From: Ezakiella sp. | GTDB lineage: Bacteria; Bacillota; Clostridia; Tissierellales; Peptoniphilaceae | Length of the DNA: 64,000 bases | Direction of reading: 5' to 3' | NCBI GenBank assembly: GCA_022778715.1 | Contig: JALFRW010000021.1 | Coordinates: forward strand, 23,977-87,976 | In this document: one piece after another, positions 45,387 to 54,724 of the stretch | How the letters are laid out: every line of letters starts with the position of its first letter | How positions within the stretch are numbered: position 1 is the first letter of the stretch | Notes under the pieces: model-generated | Database searches by the model: none | What the model saw: only the letters and a program-made list of their open reading frames with translations | What the model was told of the DNA's origin: nothing | Made by a program: the position numbers and the translations under genes

Positions 45387-46582
45387 TGGATTTTTTAGTA
45401 GTAATCTTAGGCACTGACATCAACGCCTATTCGTTTGTGCGCTCTGTGCACATGGAATACGGACAAAAATCAGTGGCGCTGGGAGTTTCGAATTTAAAAT
45501 ATACCGGCAATTCAAAAATCGTGGATGTTTACACTTTCGATGATTTTGACGGTGGCAAATTTTTGGACGGCATTGACTATTTTCTTAAAAATATTGCACC
45601 AAAATACAATGCAAAAAATCTGATTTTGGTGCCATGCTCTGATGGCTACACCAAACTTTTAATTGAACATAAAGATATTTTAGCTAAAAACTTTTTGTTC
45701 AACGTGCCTAGTCTTGAGCTTCAAAGAAAACTTGAAAATAAACTTGATTTCTATAGCGTTTGCGAAAAAAACAATTTGCCATATCCCGAAACACACGTGA
45801 TAAAATCAACCGAGGAATTTGAAGCACTCAATTTTAAATATCCAATCGCAATCAAAGCAAACGACTCCGTGGTATATGCAAAACTGCATTTTAGCGGTAA
45901 GAAAAAAGCATACAAAGCTGAAACGAAAGAAGAAGCGCGTGAAATTTTGCAATCTGTTTACGCAGCAGGATACGACGATGAAATAATAATTCAAGATTTC
46001 ATTCCTGGAGCGTCGGACAAAATGGGTGTATTAAACGCTTATGTGGATACAAACGGAGAAGTTACCATGATGTGCTATGCAAAATGTGTGCTGGATGAAT
46101 GTTTACCAACTCAAATCGGCAACTACAACGCACTCTTTACAATGGATAACAAAGAACTGTATGACCAAGTGGAGAAGTTTTTAAAAGATGTGGGCTACCG
46201 CGGATTTGCAAACTTCGACTACAAATTTGACGAACGCGACGGCAAATTCAAACTCTTTGAAATAAATCTAAGACAGGGCAGAAGTTCTTTTGTGGTGACA
46301 GCTGCCGGTGCAAATCTTTCAAAATATCTCGTGGAAGACGTACTAAACAAAAAGAAACTCCCACAAAATAGAGTGAAAAATCATGCGCTATGGCTGTTTT
46401 GTGCTAAGTCGATCGTAAAAAAATACGCCTCAAAAGAGGACAACAAGCTAATTGAAAACTATCTAGACGGTGCAGTTTACACTTGCTACTACAAAAAAGA
46501 TATAAATCCAAAAAGACTCATGAGTCATTATCGCAGAATTTTATCCACAATTAAATACTATCCAAACTATTTTAATAAATAA
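45386..46582 (+). CDS. ATP-grasp carboxylate-amine ligase (D-aspartate-ligase-like)
   Basis: 398 residues. An N-terminal Rossmann-like part (about 1-110) precedes an ATP-grasp core: [12 protein letters not shown] (ATP-binding Lys), [11 protein letters not shown], and late acidic residues [13 protein letters not shown] (Glu/Asn metal ligands). It resembles the D-aspartate ligase group that adds the interpeptide-bridge residue to peptidoglycan precursors in some Gram-positives, but other amine or amino-acid acceptors are possible. Translationally coupled to HPr and followed by a terminator. Confidence 0.78.
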   Translation: MDFLVVILGTDINAYSFVRSVHMEYGQKSVALGVSNLKYTGNSKIVDVYTFDDFDGGKFLDGIDYFLKNIAPKYNAKNLILVPCSDGYTKLLIEHKDILAKNFLFNVPSLELQRKLENKLDFYSVCEKNNLPYPETHVIKSTEEFEALNFKYPIAIKANDSVVYAKLHFSGKKKAYKAETKEEAREILQSVYAAGYDDEIIIQDFIPGASDKMGVLNAYVDTNGEVTMMCYAKCVLDECLPTQIGNYNALFTMDNKELYDQVEKFLKDVGYRGFANFDYKFDERDGKFKLFEINLRQGRSSFVVTAAGANLSKYLVEDVLNKKKLPQNRVKNHALWLFCAKSIVKKYASKEDNKLIENYLDGAVYTCYYKKDINPKRLMSHYRRILSTIKYYPNYFNK

Positions 46583-46585
46583 AAG

Positions 46586-46607
46586 CCGGAGATATTCCGG
46601 TTTTTTT
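46586..46607 (+). terminator. Terminator after the ATP-grasp gene
   Basis: CCGGA-GATAT-TCCGG followed by seven T, 3 bases past the stop. Confidence 0.88.
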
Positions 46608-46626
46608 ATTTAGGATACCTAAATAA

Positions 46627-46655
46627 TTGATTTCATATTCTAAATAATATATAAT
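46627..46655 (+). promoter_or_regulatory. Promoter of the MATE gene
   Basis: TTGATT (46627-46632), 17 bases, TATAAT (46650-46655). Confidence 0.78.
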
Positions 46656-46677
46656 AAATGGATATGGAGATGATTGT

Positions 46678-48015
46678 TTGAATAAAAAGTATTATAAAAA
46701 TGCACTGGAGGTGGCTTGGCCTTCAGTTTTGGAGAGTTTTTTTGTAGTTTTAGCAGGAATTATTGACACTTATATGGTTTCAAGTTTAGGAAAGGAAGCA
46801 GTGGCGGCAGTTGGTTTAACCAATCAACCTAAGTTTATAGCGTTTTCTTTTTTCATGTCTATTAACGTGGCAGTATCCGCTCTCGTGGCAAGACGGAAAG
46901 GTGAGGACGACAAAAAAGGTGCAAACACAGTGCTTGTAACCGCACTCACTATGGCTGCTATATTATTTGTAATCGTCATGAGCGTATTTGTATCTTACTC
47001 GCGCACTATTTTAATTTGGGCGGGAAGTAAATCTGACACAATCGACATGGCGAACACTTATCTTAGAATTATTCTGGGTTTTTCTTTTTTCAATATATTC
47101 AGCATGATAATAAATGCTGCACAAAGAGGCAGTGGAAACACACAAATAGCATTTATTTCAAATTTGATTTCAAGCATAGTAAATATATTTTTTAACTACT
47201 TACTTATCGGAGGCAATTTAGGCTTCCCGGCTCTTGGAGTGAAAGGGGCTGCAATAGCCACAATTATCGGTACGGTTATGGCTTTTATTTTAAGTTTGAG
47301 ATCGCTTTACAAAGAAGCGAGCTTTGTGAGCCTTCCATTTATTAAAAACAAAAAAATTAAGCCAAAGGCGAAAGAATTTAAAGTTATCACAAGTCTTGGT
47401 TCGAATATGCTTGCTGAAAATATGGCAATGAGAACCGGATTTATGGCGACAGCTTGGGTGGCAGCACAACTTGGCACCGATGAATTTGCCGCATATAATG
47501 TTGGCATGCAAATACTATCAATCGGATTTGCATTCGCAGACGGGATGCAAATCGCTGCGGTGAGCCTCTCCGGACAAAGCCTTGGCTCCGGCAACAAAGA
47601 AGAGGCAAAACTCTATGGACACGTTTGCCAACGAATCGGAATGGCAATTTCGTTTGTGCTCTCAATAATTCTGTTTACACTCGGCAAAGACATGTTTAAG
47701 ATTTTCTTCAAAGAAGCACACATCATAGAGTATGGCGTGTGGATAACGAAAATGATAGCATTAATCGTAATTTTGCAAATTTCGCAAATCATATATGGCG
47801 GCTGCTTGCGTGCCGGCGGCGACGTGAAGTACACATTGATGGCAGGCATCGTGAGTGTTTCGATTATAAGAACCGCTGCAACATTTATATTTGTGTACTT
47901 GTTCCATTGGAAATTGTTTGGAATTTGGGCAGCGGTTATGTTAGATCAATTCTGTCGACTTCTTTTTATGAGTATAAGATTCAAACAGGGCAAATGGGTA
48001 AACATAAAAATCTAG
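46678..48015 (+). CDS. MATE family efflux transporter
   Basis: 445 residues with twelve membrane segments in two similar halves; FFVVLAGIIDTYMVSSLGKEA near the N-terminus is the MATE signature. These export drugs or metabolites with Na+ or H+. The start is TTG at 46678, placed by GGAG 8 bases upstream. It has its own promoter and no regulator next to it. Substrate unknown. Confidence 0.92.
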   Translation: MNKKYYKNALEVAWPSVLESFFVVLAGIIDTYMVSSLGKEAVAAVGLTNQPKFIAFSFFMSINVAVSALVARRKGEDDKKGANTVLVTALTMAAILFVIVMSVFVSYSRTILIWAGSKSDTIDMANTYLRIILGFSFFNIFSMIINAAQRGSGNTQIAFISNLISSIVNIFFNYLLIGGNLGFPALGVKGAAIATIIGTVMAFILSLRSLYKEASFVSLPFIKNKKIKPKAKEFKVITSLGSNMLAENMAMRTGFMATAWVAAQLGTDEFAAYNVGMQILSIGFAFADGMQIAAVSLSGQSLGSGNKEEAKLYGHVCQRIGMAISFVLSIILFTLGKDMFKIFFKEAHIIEYGVWITKMIALIVILQISQIIYGGCLRAGGDVKYTLMAGIVSVSIIRTAATFIFVYLFHWKLFGIWAAVMLDQFCRLLFMSIRFKQGKWVNIKI

Positions 48016-48438
48016 TAAAGTCTACTCTCTAGATCGCAATTTTTGAATTGTTTAGATTTTTCTCATTTTTTTAATTGATGAATTGCAAATAATATTGCTA
48101 CACTTAGAGCAAACTAAGCTCGTGCATAAATATATTAAAAATATTTTATTTATACTTGCATCACCTTCTATTGATTTTTAAGACTAATTTATCTAATGTA
48201 GTAGCTCATCTCTTTTCTGCCTTTTGATGTTTAGAGCATTAATTTAACTTTTTCATCTAAAAATGTAAATGGTCGCTGGTTATTAATAATTAAACTGCTT
48301 ACTGAAACTGTTTTCTAAAATTGTTTTTTACGCACACATAATTAAAATTATTTTATTTGTGAAATACATGTATAAGTATTCAAAAAAAAAGTTTAATATG
48401 TTAGAATATACATGTAACTAATATTAAGGAGTGTAATT
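48016..48438. other. Spacer upstream of arcA
   Basis: 423 AT-rich bases. ATCTAG/CTAGAT (48010-48034) forms a small hairpin at the MATE stop but lacks a T run. The last 80 bases hold the arcA promoter and paired palindromes. No gene seen. Confidence 0.6.
48364..48416. promoter_or_regulatory. arcA promoter flanked by two TACATGTA palindromes
   Basis: ATACATGTAT (48364-48373) and TACATGTA (48409-48416) are palindromes 44 bases apart; together TACATGTATA and TATACATGTA also form an inverted pair. Between them lies TTCAAA (48379-48384), 17 bases, TAGAAT (48402-48407), a weak sigma-A-type promoter 31 bases before arcA. Confidence 0.6.
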
Positions 48439-49638
48439 ATGATAAAAGTATATTCTGAAATTGGTCCTCTTAAAAAAGTTATTTTAAAGAGACCCGGAAA
48501 TGAACTTTTAAATCTCGTTCCTGAAATGCTTGAGGAACTTTTATTCGATGAAATTCCATTTTTGGAAGATGCACAAGCTGAACACGATGCTTTTGCAAAT
48601 ATTTTCAGAAAGAACGGCTGCGAAGTTTATTATTTAGAAGATTTAGCCGGCGAAGCTATCAAAGACGAACAAGTTAAATACGAGTTTATTGACGAATTTA
48701 TTTCTGAAGCTCACGTAGTTGACGAAAGAGAAGTCAAATATTTAAAAGATATGTTAAACGAGTTTGAAGGCAAGGAACTTATCGAACGCACCATGAGCGG
48801 TATCAGACGCGAAGAAATGCCAAAGTATGAGCCGGTTACTCTGTATGATTTTTTAAAAAAAGACGATTTTTTTATTACAAAGCCAATGCCAAACCTCTAT
48901 TTTACAAGAGATCCATTTGCACTGATGGGCAGCGGTGTGTCTTTAAACAAAATGTGGAGCGATATTAGAAATCGCGAAACCATTTATGGTAAATATATTT
49001 TTAAATATCATGACGAATTTAAAAATTCTCCGTTCTATTATGATAGGAACAATAGTTTTTCAATTGAAGGCGGAGATGAGCTCGTGCTTTCAAAAGATTG
49101 CCTAGCTATCGGCATCAGCCAAAGAACGTCACCAAAGGCACTCGAAACTTTTGCTAAAAATGCGCTAACAATCGGTGAATTTAAAAAAGTGCTTGCTCTT
49201 GCAATTCCAAAGAAACGAGCATTTATGCACCTTGACACTGTTTTTACAATGATCGACGTAGACAAATTTACAGTTCACCCTGAAATTGAAGGTCCCCTTG
49301 AAGTGTTTGAAATTGTAAAAGACGGCGACAACATCAAAGTTACTCATGTAGCAAAGAGTTTGGAAAAGCTTTTGTCTGACGAATTGGAAAGAGATGTAAA
49401 ATTAATCAGATGTGCAGGAGCAAATCCAATCGACTCAAGACGTGAACAATGGTCTGACGGTTCAAACACGCTTGCTATAAAACCCGGCGAAGTTGTAGTT
49501 TATGATAGAAATAATGTCACCAATGAAATATTGGATAAAGAGGGAATCAAACTTCATGTTATGAAATCAGGCGAGCTAAGCCGTGGCCGTGGAGGCCCGA
49601 GATGTATGAGCATGCCTGTAATTAGAGAGGATATATAA
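48439..49638 (+). CDS. arcA: Arginine deiminase
   Basis: 399 residues. Hydrolyses L-arginine to citrulline and ammonia. YSEIGPLKKVILKRPGNEL opens the protein; NLYFTRDPFA (about 153-162), a HLDTVFTM catalytic His and RGGPRCMSMP with the catalytic Cys389 are all present. AAGGAG precedes the ATG. There is no arcB, arcC or arcD nearby, so either the rest of the pathway is elsewhere or the enzyme serves acid resistance or arginine depletion alone. Confidence 0.96.
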   Translation: MIKVYSEIGPLKKVILKRPGNELLNLVPEMLEELLFDEIPFLEDAQAEHDAFANIFRKNGCEVYYLEDLAGEAIKDEQVKYEFIDEFISEAHVVDEREVKYLKDMLNEFEGKELIERTMSGIRREEMPKYEPVTLYDFLKKDDFFITKPMPNLYFTRDPFALMGSGVSLNKMWSDIRNRETIYGKYIFKYHDEFKNSPFYYDRNNSFSIEGGDELVLSKDCLAIGISQRTSPKALETFAKNALTIGEFKKVLALAIPKKRAFMHLDTVFTMIDVDKFTVHPEIEGPLEVFEIVKDGDNIKVTHVAKSLEKLLSDELERDVKLIRCAGANPIDSRREQWSDGSNTLAIKPGEVVVYDRNNVTNEILDKEGIKLHVMKSGELSRGRGGPRCMSMPVIREDI

Positions 49639-49665
49639 GGGGGACTTTAGGTCTCCCTCTTTTTT
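49638..49665 (+). terminator. Terminator of arcA
   Basis: AGGGGGAC-TTTAG-GTCTCCCT (one G-T pair) and a T run; only 12 bases before the VanZ start. Confidence 0.85.
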
Positions 49666-49676
49666 AAGGTGATAGC

Positions 49677-50126
49677 ATGGCTTATAGAAGAAACCGCGAA
49701 AAAACAGTTATTATAAGATTTTTTTTACTGCTAGTTTTTATTTACTATTTATATTATCTATTTAAAACTTCACTTTTTAATCGATATATAGCAAACAACT
49801 CCATGCGTGGACTGGTGATTGCCCCATTTTCAAATTATTATTTTAAAAAAAATATGCTATTCACCGTCAAAGGTTTTCGCGCGATTGCCGGACCGATTCT
49901 CGTGTTCATTCCTATGGGACTTATGCTCCCGCTTTTACACGAAAAGACCAAAAAATATTGGCACGTACTTTTAATAGGACTTATGTTCAGTTTTGGAATT
50001 GAATTTTTGCAATATATAACCAAAACGGGAATTAGTGCAACCGACGACATTATTTTAAATCTACTTGGCGTGAGCCTTGGATTTTTGAGCTATCTTGCTT
50101 TAAAGGAAGTGTTTTTATATGCATAA
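49677..50126 (+). CDS. VanZ family membrane protein
   Basis: 149 residues with four membrane segments; GIEFLQYI (about 102-109) and DDIILNLLG (about 120-128) are the conserved VanZ-like motifs. VanZ confers low-level teicoplanin resistance in enterococci; most relatives have no assigned role. It overlaps the D,D-carboxypeptidase gene by 8 bases, consistent with an envelope function. Confidence 0.87.
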   Translation: MAYRRNREKTVIIRFFLLLVFIYYLYYLFKTSLFNRYIANNSMRGLVIAPFSNYYFKKNMLFTVKGFRAIAGPILVFIPMGLMLPLLHEKTKKYWHVLLIGLMFSFGIEFLQYITKTGISATDDIILNLLGVSLGFLSYLALKEVFLYA

Positions 50127-51294
50127 AAAAAGATTACTCTCGTTTGTTTTATCAATATTTATAATATTAAACAGTTTTGTGCTTGTGAAGGCAAGTGAGC
50201 TCACCGATATTGAAGGCGTGGACATTCCGTATATGCTTTACGACCTTTCTGCTGATAAAACACTCATAGCAAACAAGGCCGCCCAGCCAATTGCAATAGC
50301 GTCCATAACAAAGCTGATGACAGTTTATCTCGTGTACGAAGCTTTGGAATCAGGAAAAATTGGTTTGAACACCAAATACACCTACACTCAAGAAGAACTT
50401 GATTTGTACCTTCAAGGCTCCGATGTTCCGCTTGAACGCGGTGCGACATTGAACGTTGATGAACTGATGCATCTGTTATTGATTCGCTCTGCAAACAGCT
50501 CTGCGCTTGCACTTTCAAAAGTGGTAGCAGGAAACGAAAAAATATTTGTTAATATGATGAACGAAAAATCAAAAGCACTCGGCATGAAAAACACGCATTT
50601 TATTAACTGCCACGGGCTGCCAATCCTTAGCACGGACGAACAAAACATGTCCACAATTGACGATTTAAATATTTTAGTAAAAAGTTTATTAGAAAAATTT
50701 CCGCAAATCACGAAGATAACTTCCCTTCAAAGCTACAACATCGACAGATACGGAATTAAAACTGTTAACACAAACACCCTCCTTGGACTTAAAACTGTTG
50801 ACGGTCTAAAAACCGGCACCACCACAAAAGCAGGTAGATGCTTGATTTCAACTGCAACCGAGGACATGGAAGGAATGGAGGGCAAAAGACGAATAGTATC
50901 GTACGTATTTGGTGCGACAAACGACAAAGAGCGTACAAATATTAGTGCCAATCTGATCAATTACGGGCTTGACAATTATGTTTACAAAAGAGTACTAACT
51001 GGAAACGAAACTTACAAGATCAACCTTGATACAATCAATTTTAAATATGACAAAGTGCTTTTAAAGCCGACCGGCTCGATTGAGGCGCTCCTTAATACAA
51101 ACGAAACATACAATCTAAAAATTGAGTATAAAGACGTGGGTGTGGAAGCGATAAATAAAGGTGACATTTTGGGCACGGTAAAACTATTAATTGACAACAA
51201 ATTGATCGAACAGGTAAACCTTGTGGCAAATCACGATGTTGAAAGAAACAACTGGTTCATGAGATTCTGGTTAAAAGTGAAAGCAAAATTTTAG
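50119..51294 (+). CDS. D-alanyl-D-alanine carboxypeptidase (PBP5/DacA-like)
   Basis: 391 residues. Signal peptide 1-26. Serine peptidase S11 motifs: SITK (about 57-60, nucleophile Ser), SAN (about 119-121) and KTG in GLKTGTTTKAG (about 232-242). A beta-rich C-terminal domain (about 290-370) and a final hydrophobic, amphipathic tail fit membrane-associated PBP5. It trims the terminal D-Ala from peptidoglycan stems. Coupled by overlap to VanZ; the flavodoxin gene starts 8 bases later. Confidence 0.93.
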   Translation: MHKKRLLSFVLSIFIILNSFVLVKASELTDIEGVDIPYMLYDLSADKTLIANKAAQPIAIASITKLMTVYLVYEALESGKIGLNTKYTYTQEELDLYLQGSDVPLERGATLNVDELMHLLLIRSANSSALALSKVVAGNEKIFVNMMNEKSKALGMKNTHFINCHGLPILSTDEQNMSTIDDLNILVKSLLEKFPQITKITSLQSYNIDRYGIKTVNTNTLLGLKTVDGLKTGTTTKAGRCLISTATEDMEGMEGKRRIVSYVFGATNDKERTNISANLINYGLDNYVYKRVLTGNETYKINLDTINFKYDKVLLKPTGSIEALLNTNETYNLKIEYKDVGVEAINKGDILGTVKLLIDNKLIEQVNLVANHDVERNNWFMRFWLKVKAKF

Positions 51295-51302
51295 AGGTGA
51301 AT

Positions 51303-51824
51303 ATGAGCATTTTAGTTTTATACAACTCAGAAACGGGCAACACAAAAAAAATCGCGAATGCAATTTACGAAGAATTCCATGATGCAGACATTATGGAAAC
51401 CAAAAATTTGAAAGACGTGACCTTGTTGGATAAATATGAGTATGTATTTATAGGATTTTTTGTAGACAAAGGCTATCCGGACGAAATCACAATGGAATTC
51501 TTGCCAAAAATCAGGAACAAAAAAATTGGACTTTTCTCAACTCTTGGCGCATATCCATACAGCCTACAAGCTTTCAAAGTGTTCGCACGTGCAAGCAAAA
51601 TGCTGGATGAATCTAATAAAGTGGAGGGCTGCTTTATCTGCCAGGGCAGAGTGAGCGAAGAGAGCCTAAAGCGAATTGCCGCTCTTCCGCCGGATGACCC
51701 AAAACGTTCAAAAAAATCCACATTGAGGCGAGAAATCGGCATGACTCATCCTGATGAAGAAGATATTTTAAATGCTAAAAAGATTTTCAAGCAAATTGTA
51801 GAAAGAGATTTAAAAGGATTTTAA
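51303..51824 (+). CDS. Flavodoxin family protein
   Basis: 173 residues. LVLYNSETGNTKKIANAI at the N-terminus is the FMN-phosphate loop. The frame opens at a GTG at 51297, but that lies inside the GAGGTG ribosome site; the ATG at 51303 is chosen. A Cys-containing late segment (GCFICQGRVSEES) and a Pro/Lys-rich stretch separate it from classical electron-carrier flavodoxins. Partner unknown. Confidence 0.85.
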   Translation: MSILVLYNSETGNTKKIANAIYEEFHDADIMETKNLKDVTLLDKYEYVFIGFFVDKGYPDEITMEFLPKIRNKKIGLFSTLGAYPYSLQAFKVFARASKMLDESNKVEGCFICQGRVSEESLKRIAALPPDDPKRSKKSTLRREIGMTHPDEEDILNAKKIFKQIVERDLKGF

Positions 51825-51839
51825 AAAATAGGAGTTAAA

Positions 51840-52763
51840 ATGAATATCAAATTAAAAAACATAGCAAAAATTAGTACTGCCGACGTTACAATCGAAAAAA
51901 TCACTGTGATTGCCGGCGAAAATAGCTCCGGCAAAAGTACCATTGGGAAAGTTTTATATAGCATTTTGGAAAATGACAAAGAAGATTTGGAAACGAGATT
52001 GAATGCGCATTTTTTTGGTACTTTATTAAATCTACACAAAGATAGCTACGGATTAATCGATTTCAATTCCGACGACTTTTCCACAAAAATTGAAATTAAA
52101 AACGACATATTTAAAATTGACACTAGGGGAAAATCGAATGTAAAAGTAGTTTATATCGACGATCCGCACATATTAGATATTCCAAAAAACGTGCTAAAAA
52201 AACTCATCGGAATCTATCCTGAATACAGAATTAATCTTGCAAACACCCTGTTTTCTAACAAAGACACTAATGAAAATGAATATGTGACAGCAATTGCAGA
52301 CATAGTAAATGGCAAACTCGTGATAAAAAATGAGGCATTTTTTTTAAATCTCAATGGCAATCTAATCGATATAAAAAATGTATCATCTGGAATGAAGACG
52401 CTCCTGATTTTGGAACGCCTCATCGCGCTCGGCAAAATTGACAAACACACACTTCTCATTTTAGACGAACCGGAAACACACCTGCATCCGGATTGGCAAG
52501 TGTTTTTGGCAGAATTTGTGACAGCACTTGCTGCTAAAGAAAATGTGAAAATTCTCATTAATACCCACAGTCCGTATCTATTAAATGCTATCGAAGTGTT
52601 TTCTAACAAAAATAAAATCGTATCCTCTTTAAAATTCTATCTCACGGAAAATTATGAAAACTCTTCAAACATTGTGGACTACACCGAAAATGTGGAAGAA
52701 GTTTATAAAAAAATGGTGGTACCATTTTTAAAATTGGACGAAGAGGCTTATCTCAATGAATGA
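51840..52763 (+). CDS. AAA/ABC-type ATPase of the OLD/RecF-like group
   Basis: 307 residues. Walker A GENSSGKST (26-34), signature NVSSGMKTLL (180-189), Walker B LLILDEPETHLHPDWQ (205-220) and the His switch INTHSPYLL (240-248). There is no long coiled-coil insert and no C-terminal TOPRIM domain, so it is a compact stand-alone ATPase. AGGAG precedes the ATG. It overlaps the next gene by 8 bases. Such ATPase-plus-small-effector pairs are a common design for phage defence, but chromosomal housekeeping cannot be excluded. Confidence 0.82.
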   Translation: MNIKLKNIAKISTADVTIEKITVIAGENSSGKSTIGKVLYSILENDKEDLETRLNAHFFGTLLNLHKDSYGLIDFNSDDFSTKIEIKNDIFKIDTRGKSNVKVVYIDDPHILDIPKNVLKKLIGIYPEYRINLANTLFSNKDTNENEYVTAIADIVNGKLVIKNEAFFLNLNGNLIDIKNVSSGMKTLLILERLIALGKIDKHTLLILDEPETHLHPDWQVFLAEFVTALAAKENVKILINTHSPYLLNAIEVFSNKNKIVSSLKFYLTENYENSSNIVDYTENVEEVYKKMVVPFLKLDEEAYLNE

Positions 52764-53313
52764 TATTTTTGAAAAAAATATAAGAGATTTAAAATCTATC
52801 TCAATTGACAACCACGACCCAAAACGCATGCAATATATGACAAATTCCAAAGTAAATGCAGTAGATTTTGACGCAGTAAAAGACAATTATGTGGACAAAA
52901 TGAACCTGTTAACGGTGCCACCAAGCGTGGACGCACTAATGTTTTTAAATGACGGTGATATGATGATTGAATTTAAAAATGGCGTAGTGGACAAAAAACT
53001 CTTGGAATCAATTGTAGACAAAATGCTAAACTCCGTTATAATTTATTCCGACATCACCAAAACTCCGATTTCAGAAATTAGAAAAAATGTGGATTTTATA
53101 TTAGTTTACAACTACCAAAAAAATCCCGGCGCAAACAATTTTTCAAACAACTTTTATAGAGATGAATTTGTAAAATCGCTCTCTAAAAAAGCTAACCGAC
53201 GATACACACAGTTTGGACTTTTTCGCTATGAAAACTATATTTTCAGAAACATTTACACTTATTCAAAAAGGGATTTCAAAATAGAATTCACGGATAGACT
53301 GGAAGAAACATAA
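52756..53313 (+). CDS. Unknown protein with PD-(D/E)XK-like signature, partner of the ATPase
   Basis: 185 residues, no family recognised. Residues 57-76 read SVDALMFLNDGDMMIEFKNG: an Asp (59) followed by E72-x-K74 on a predicted strand, then a long helix (80-92) and a strand VDFILVYNY (112-120). This order fits the core of PD-(D/E)XK nucleases. Translation is coupled to the ATPase by the 8-base overlap. It is the last gene before the mobile-element remnants. Nuclease identity is inference from one motif. Confidence 0.6.
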   Translation: MNDIFEKNIRDLKSISIDNHDPKRMQYMTNSKVNAVDFDAVKDNYVDKMNLLTVPPSVDALMFLNDGDMMIEFKNGVVDKKLLESIVDKMLNSVIIYSDITKTPISEIRKNVDFILVYNYQKNPGANNFSNNFYRDEFVKSLSKKANRRYTQFGLFRYENYIFRNIYTYSKRDFKIEFTDRLEET

Positions 53314-53325
53314 TCTTAAAAAATT

Positions 53326-53356
53326 TTCGCCCAACATGATAAAACTTTTGGGCGAA
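53326..53356 (+). terminator. Hairpin after the ATPase pair
   Basis: TTCGCCCAA / TTGGGCGAA (9 bases) with a 13-base loop, 13 bases after the stop; no T run follows, so termination strength is doubtful. Confidence 0.5.
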
Positions 53357-53495
53357 ATGCCGTACATACTAATAGACCGAGAACTTTTTTAAGGTTTCCA
53401 AGGAGCAATATGATGCTCTTAAAGATGGGAACGATTAGGAAGAGTTTAATGGTATTACTTGGTAAATATGCCAAGCACACTTTTAAAAAAAATGT
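53357..53495. other. Junction between chromosomal genes and mobile-element remnants
   Basis: No intact gene. A broken plus-strand frame with several stops can be followed (about 53385-53495) and leads into the relaxase remnant, so this is probably more decayed coding sequence. Confidence 0.4.
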
Positions 53496-53993
53496 ATTGA
53501 AAGCTATTATTTCTTAAAAGAGAAAAATATCACTTCATTATCCGAACTGAAAGCAAGTACATAAGCATTAAGAGATAAGAATTACAAGAACACAAGAGAT
53601 ATTAAAGATACTGAAAAGAAAATAGATGACAGAGTACAGCTTATCGACCACGCCGAAAAATATTCGAAGCACAAAAATACCTACAAATCCTATATAAAAT
53701 TAAATAAAAGCAAACAGGAAGATTTTTACAACGAACATACAGCAGAGATTATTTTATTTGAAAGTGCCAAGAAATATCTGAAAGAACATTTAGGAGAAAG
53801 TAAGACCTTAAATGTATCTAAATGGAAATCAGAAGCAATAGTCTTGAAGAAAGAAAAAGATAGCCTATATAATCAAATCTTAGATATGCGAAAAGAGGTT
53901 GAACAAGCTGAAAAAGTTAAGATTTGTATAGAACAGTTACAGGAACATTCAAAGGAACAGACGCAGAGTAGGAATAAAGATTTTCAACTTTAG
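53496..53993 (+). pseudogene. Remnant of a conjugative-element relaxase (C-terminal part)
   Basis: An open frame reads YYFLKEKNITSLSELKAST, a TAA stop, then ALRDKNYKNTRDIKDTEKKI and on for about 140 residues of charged helical sequence to a natural stop at 53991. It resembles the C-terminal coiled region of MobA/relaxase proteins of Firmicute conjugative elements. The nuclease half with its His motif is missing and there is no start codon or ribosome site. It probably belonged to the same ancient element as the VirD4 fragments further on. Confidence 0.7.
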
Positions 53994-54011
53994 AAAAAAC
54001 GGAAAGCATAC

Positions 54012-54040
54012 TTGACATTTTTGAAAATAATGATTATACT
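54012..54040 (+). promoter_or_regulatory. Promoter of the XRE regulator gene
   Basis: TTGACA (54012-54017), 17 bases, TATACT (54035-54040). Its position 42 bases before the start would allow autoregulation. Confidence 0.85.
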
Positions 54041-54081
54041 ATATGTAAAGTCAGCTTGTCATTTGAAGAAGGTGGTTTAAT

Positions 54082-54279
54082 GTGAAGAACAGACTTGAAG
54101 AAATAAGAAAAGCAAATGGAATAACGCAAGAGGAGTTAGCTTCTATTCTGGAGGTATCAAGGCAGACGATTGGTTCTTTAGAAAACGGAAGATATAATCC
54201 TTCAATTATTTTAGCTTTTAAAATTGCTAAGTATTTCGGTTTGACCATTGAAGATATTTTTATTTATGAGGAGGAATAA
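54082..54279 (+). CDS. XRE family small helix-turn-helix regulator
   Basis: 65 residues, essentially one HTH domain: ITQEELASILEVSRQTIGSLENGRYNPS (about 14-41). Start is GTG at 54082 with AAGGTGG upstream. One base separates its stop from the next ATG, so it is coexpressed with the small membrane protein. Many such pairs control membrane or stress functions on mobile DNA. Confidence 0.9.
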   Translation: MKNRLEEIRKANGITQEELASILEVSRQTIGSLENGRYNPSIILAFKIAKYFGLTIEDIFIYEEE

Positions 54280-54280
54280 G

Positions 54281-54724
54281 ATGAAAAATAAAATTGAATA
54301 TGAAATGAAGATTGGTAAGAAAGTAGCTGTTCTATTTATTTGTATTGGTGTGTTATTTGCCTTACTTGGCGGAATACTATTTGCTAAGAAAGATATTTTA
54401 CAGATATTTCCAAGAATGGATATTGCTTGGATTGGATTTTCTGTTGTTGCTTTTATTCTATGTGTTAGTGGGGTATATTTATTTTCAATTTCTGGGAAAA
54501 AGCAAGAATGGATAAATGAAACTGATGAAAGAGAGTTACTAATTACTGCTAAGGCTAGTATGGTAGGGTATTATATTCAAACAGTTTTATTGGGAATAGT
54601 TTTTTTCCTATTAACTTTTATGGGATATTTAAATAAAGCTTCAGGATTTTCTATAATCGGAGTCATTTTGATAAGTGGTATTGTGTCTTGGATTTATAAT
54701 TTATATTTACGAAAAGTAGAATAG
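54281..54724 (+). CDS. Small membrane protein paired with XRE regulator
   Basis: 147 residues from the ATG at 54281 (GAGGAGG 6 bases upstream; an earlier in-frame start lies inside the XRE gene). Four membrane segments (about 15-37, 48-70, 90-112, 118-140) with a charged loop ISGKKQEWINETDERE. No family recognised with confidence. Probably regulated by, or sensed through, the XRE protein. Confidence 0.75.
   Translation: MKNKIEYEMKIGKKVAVLFICIGVLFALLGGILFAKKDILQIFPRMDIAWIGFSVVAFILCVSGVYLFSISGKKQEWINETDERELLITAKASMVGYYIQTVLLGIVFFLLTFMGYLNKASGFSIIGVILISGIVSWIYNLYLRKVE

Noticed and set aside
46545..46560. DnaA-box-like TTATCCACA
   Set aside because: A single copy inside the ATP-grasp coding region, with no cluster; not an origin.
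54248..54280. Longer N-terminus of the small membrane protein
   Set aside because: It would overlap the XRE gene, and a strong GAGGAGG serves the ATG at 54281.
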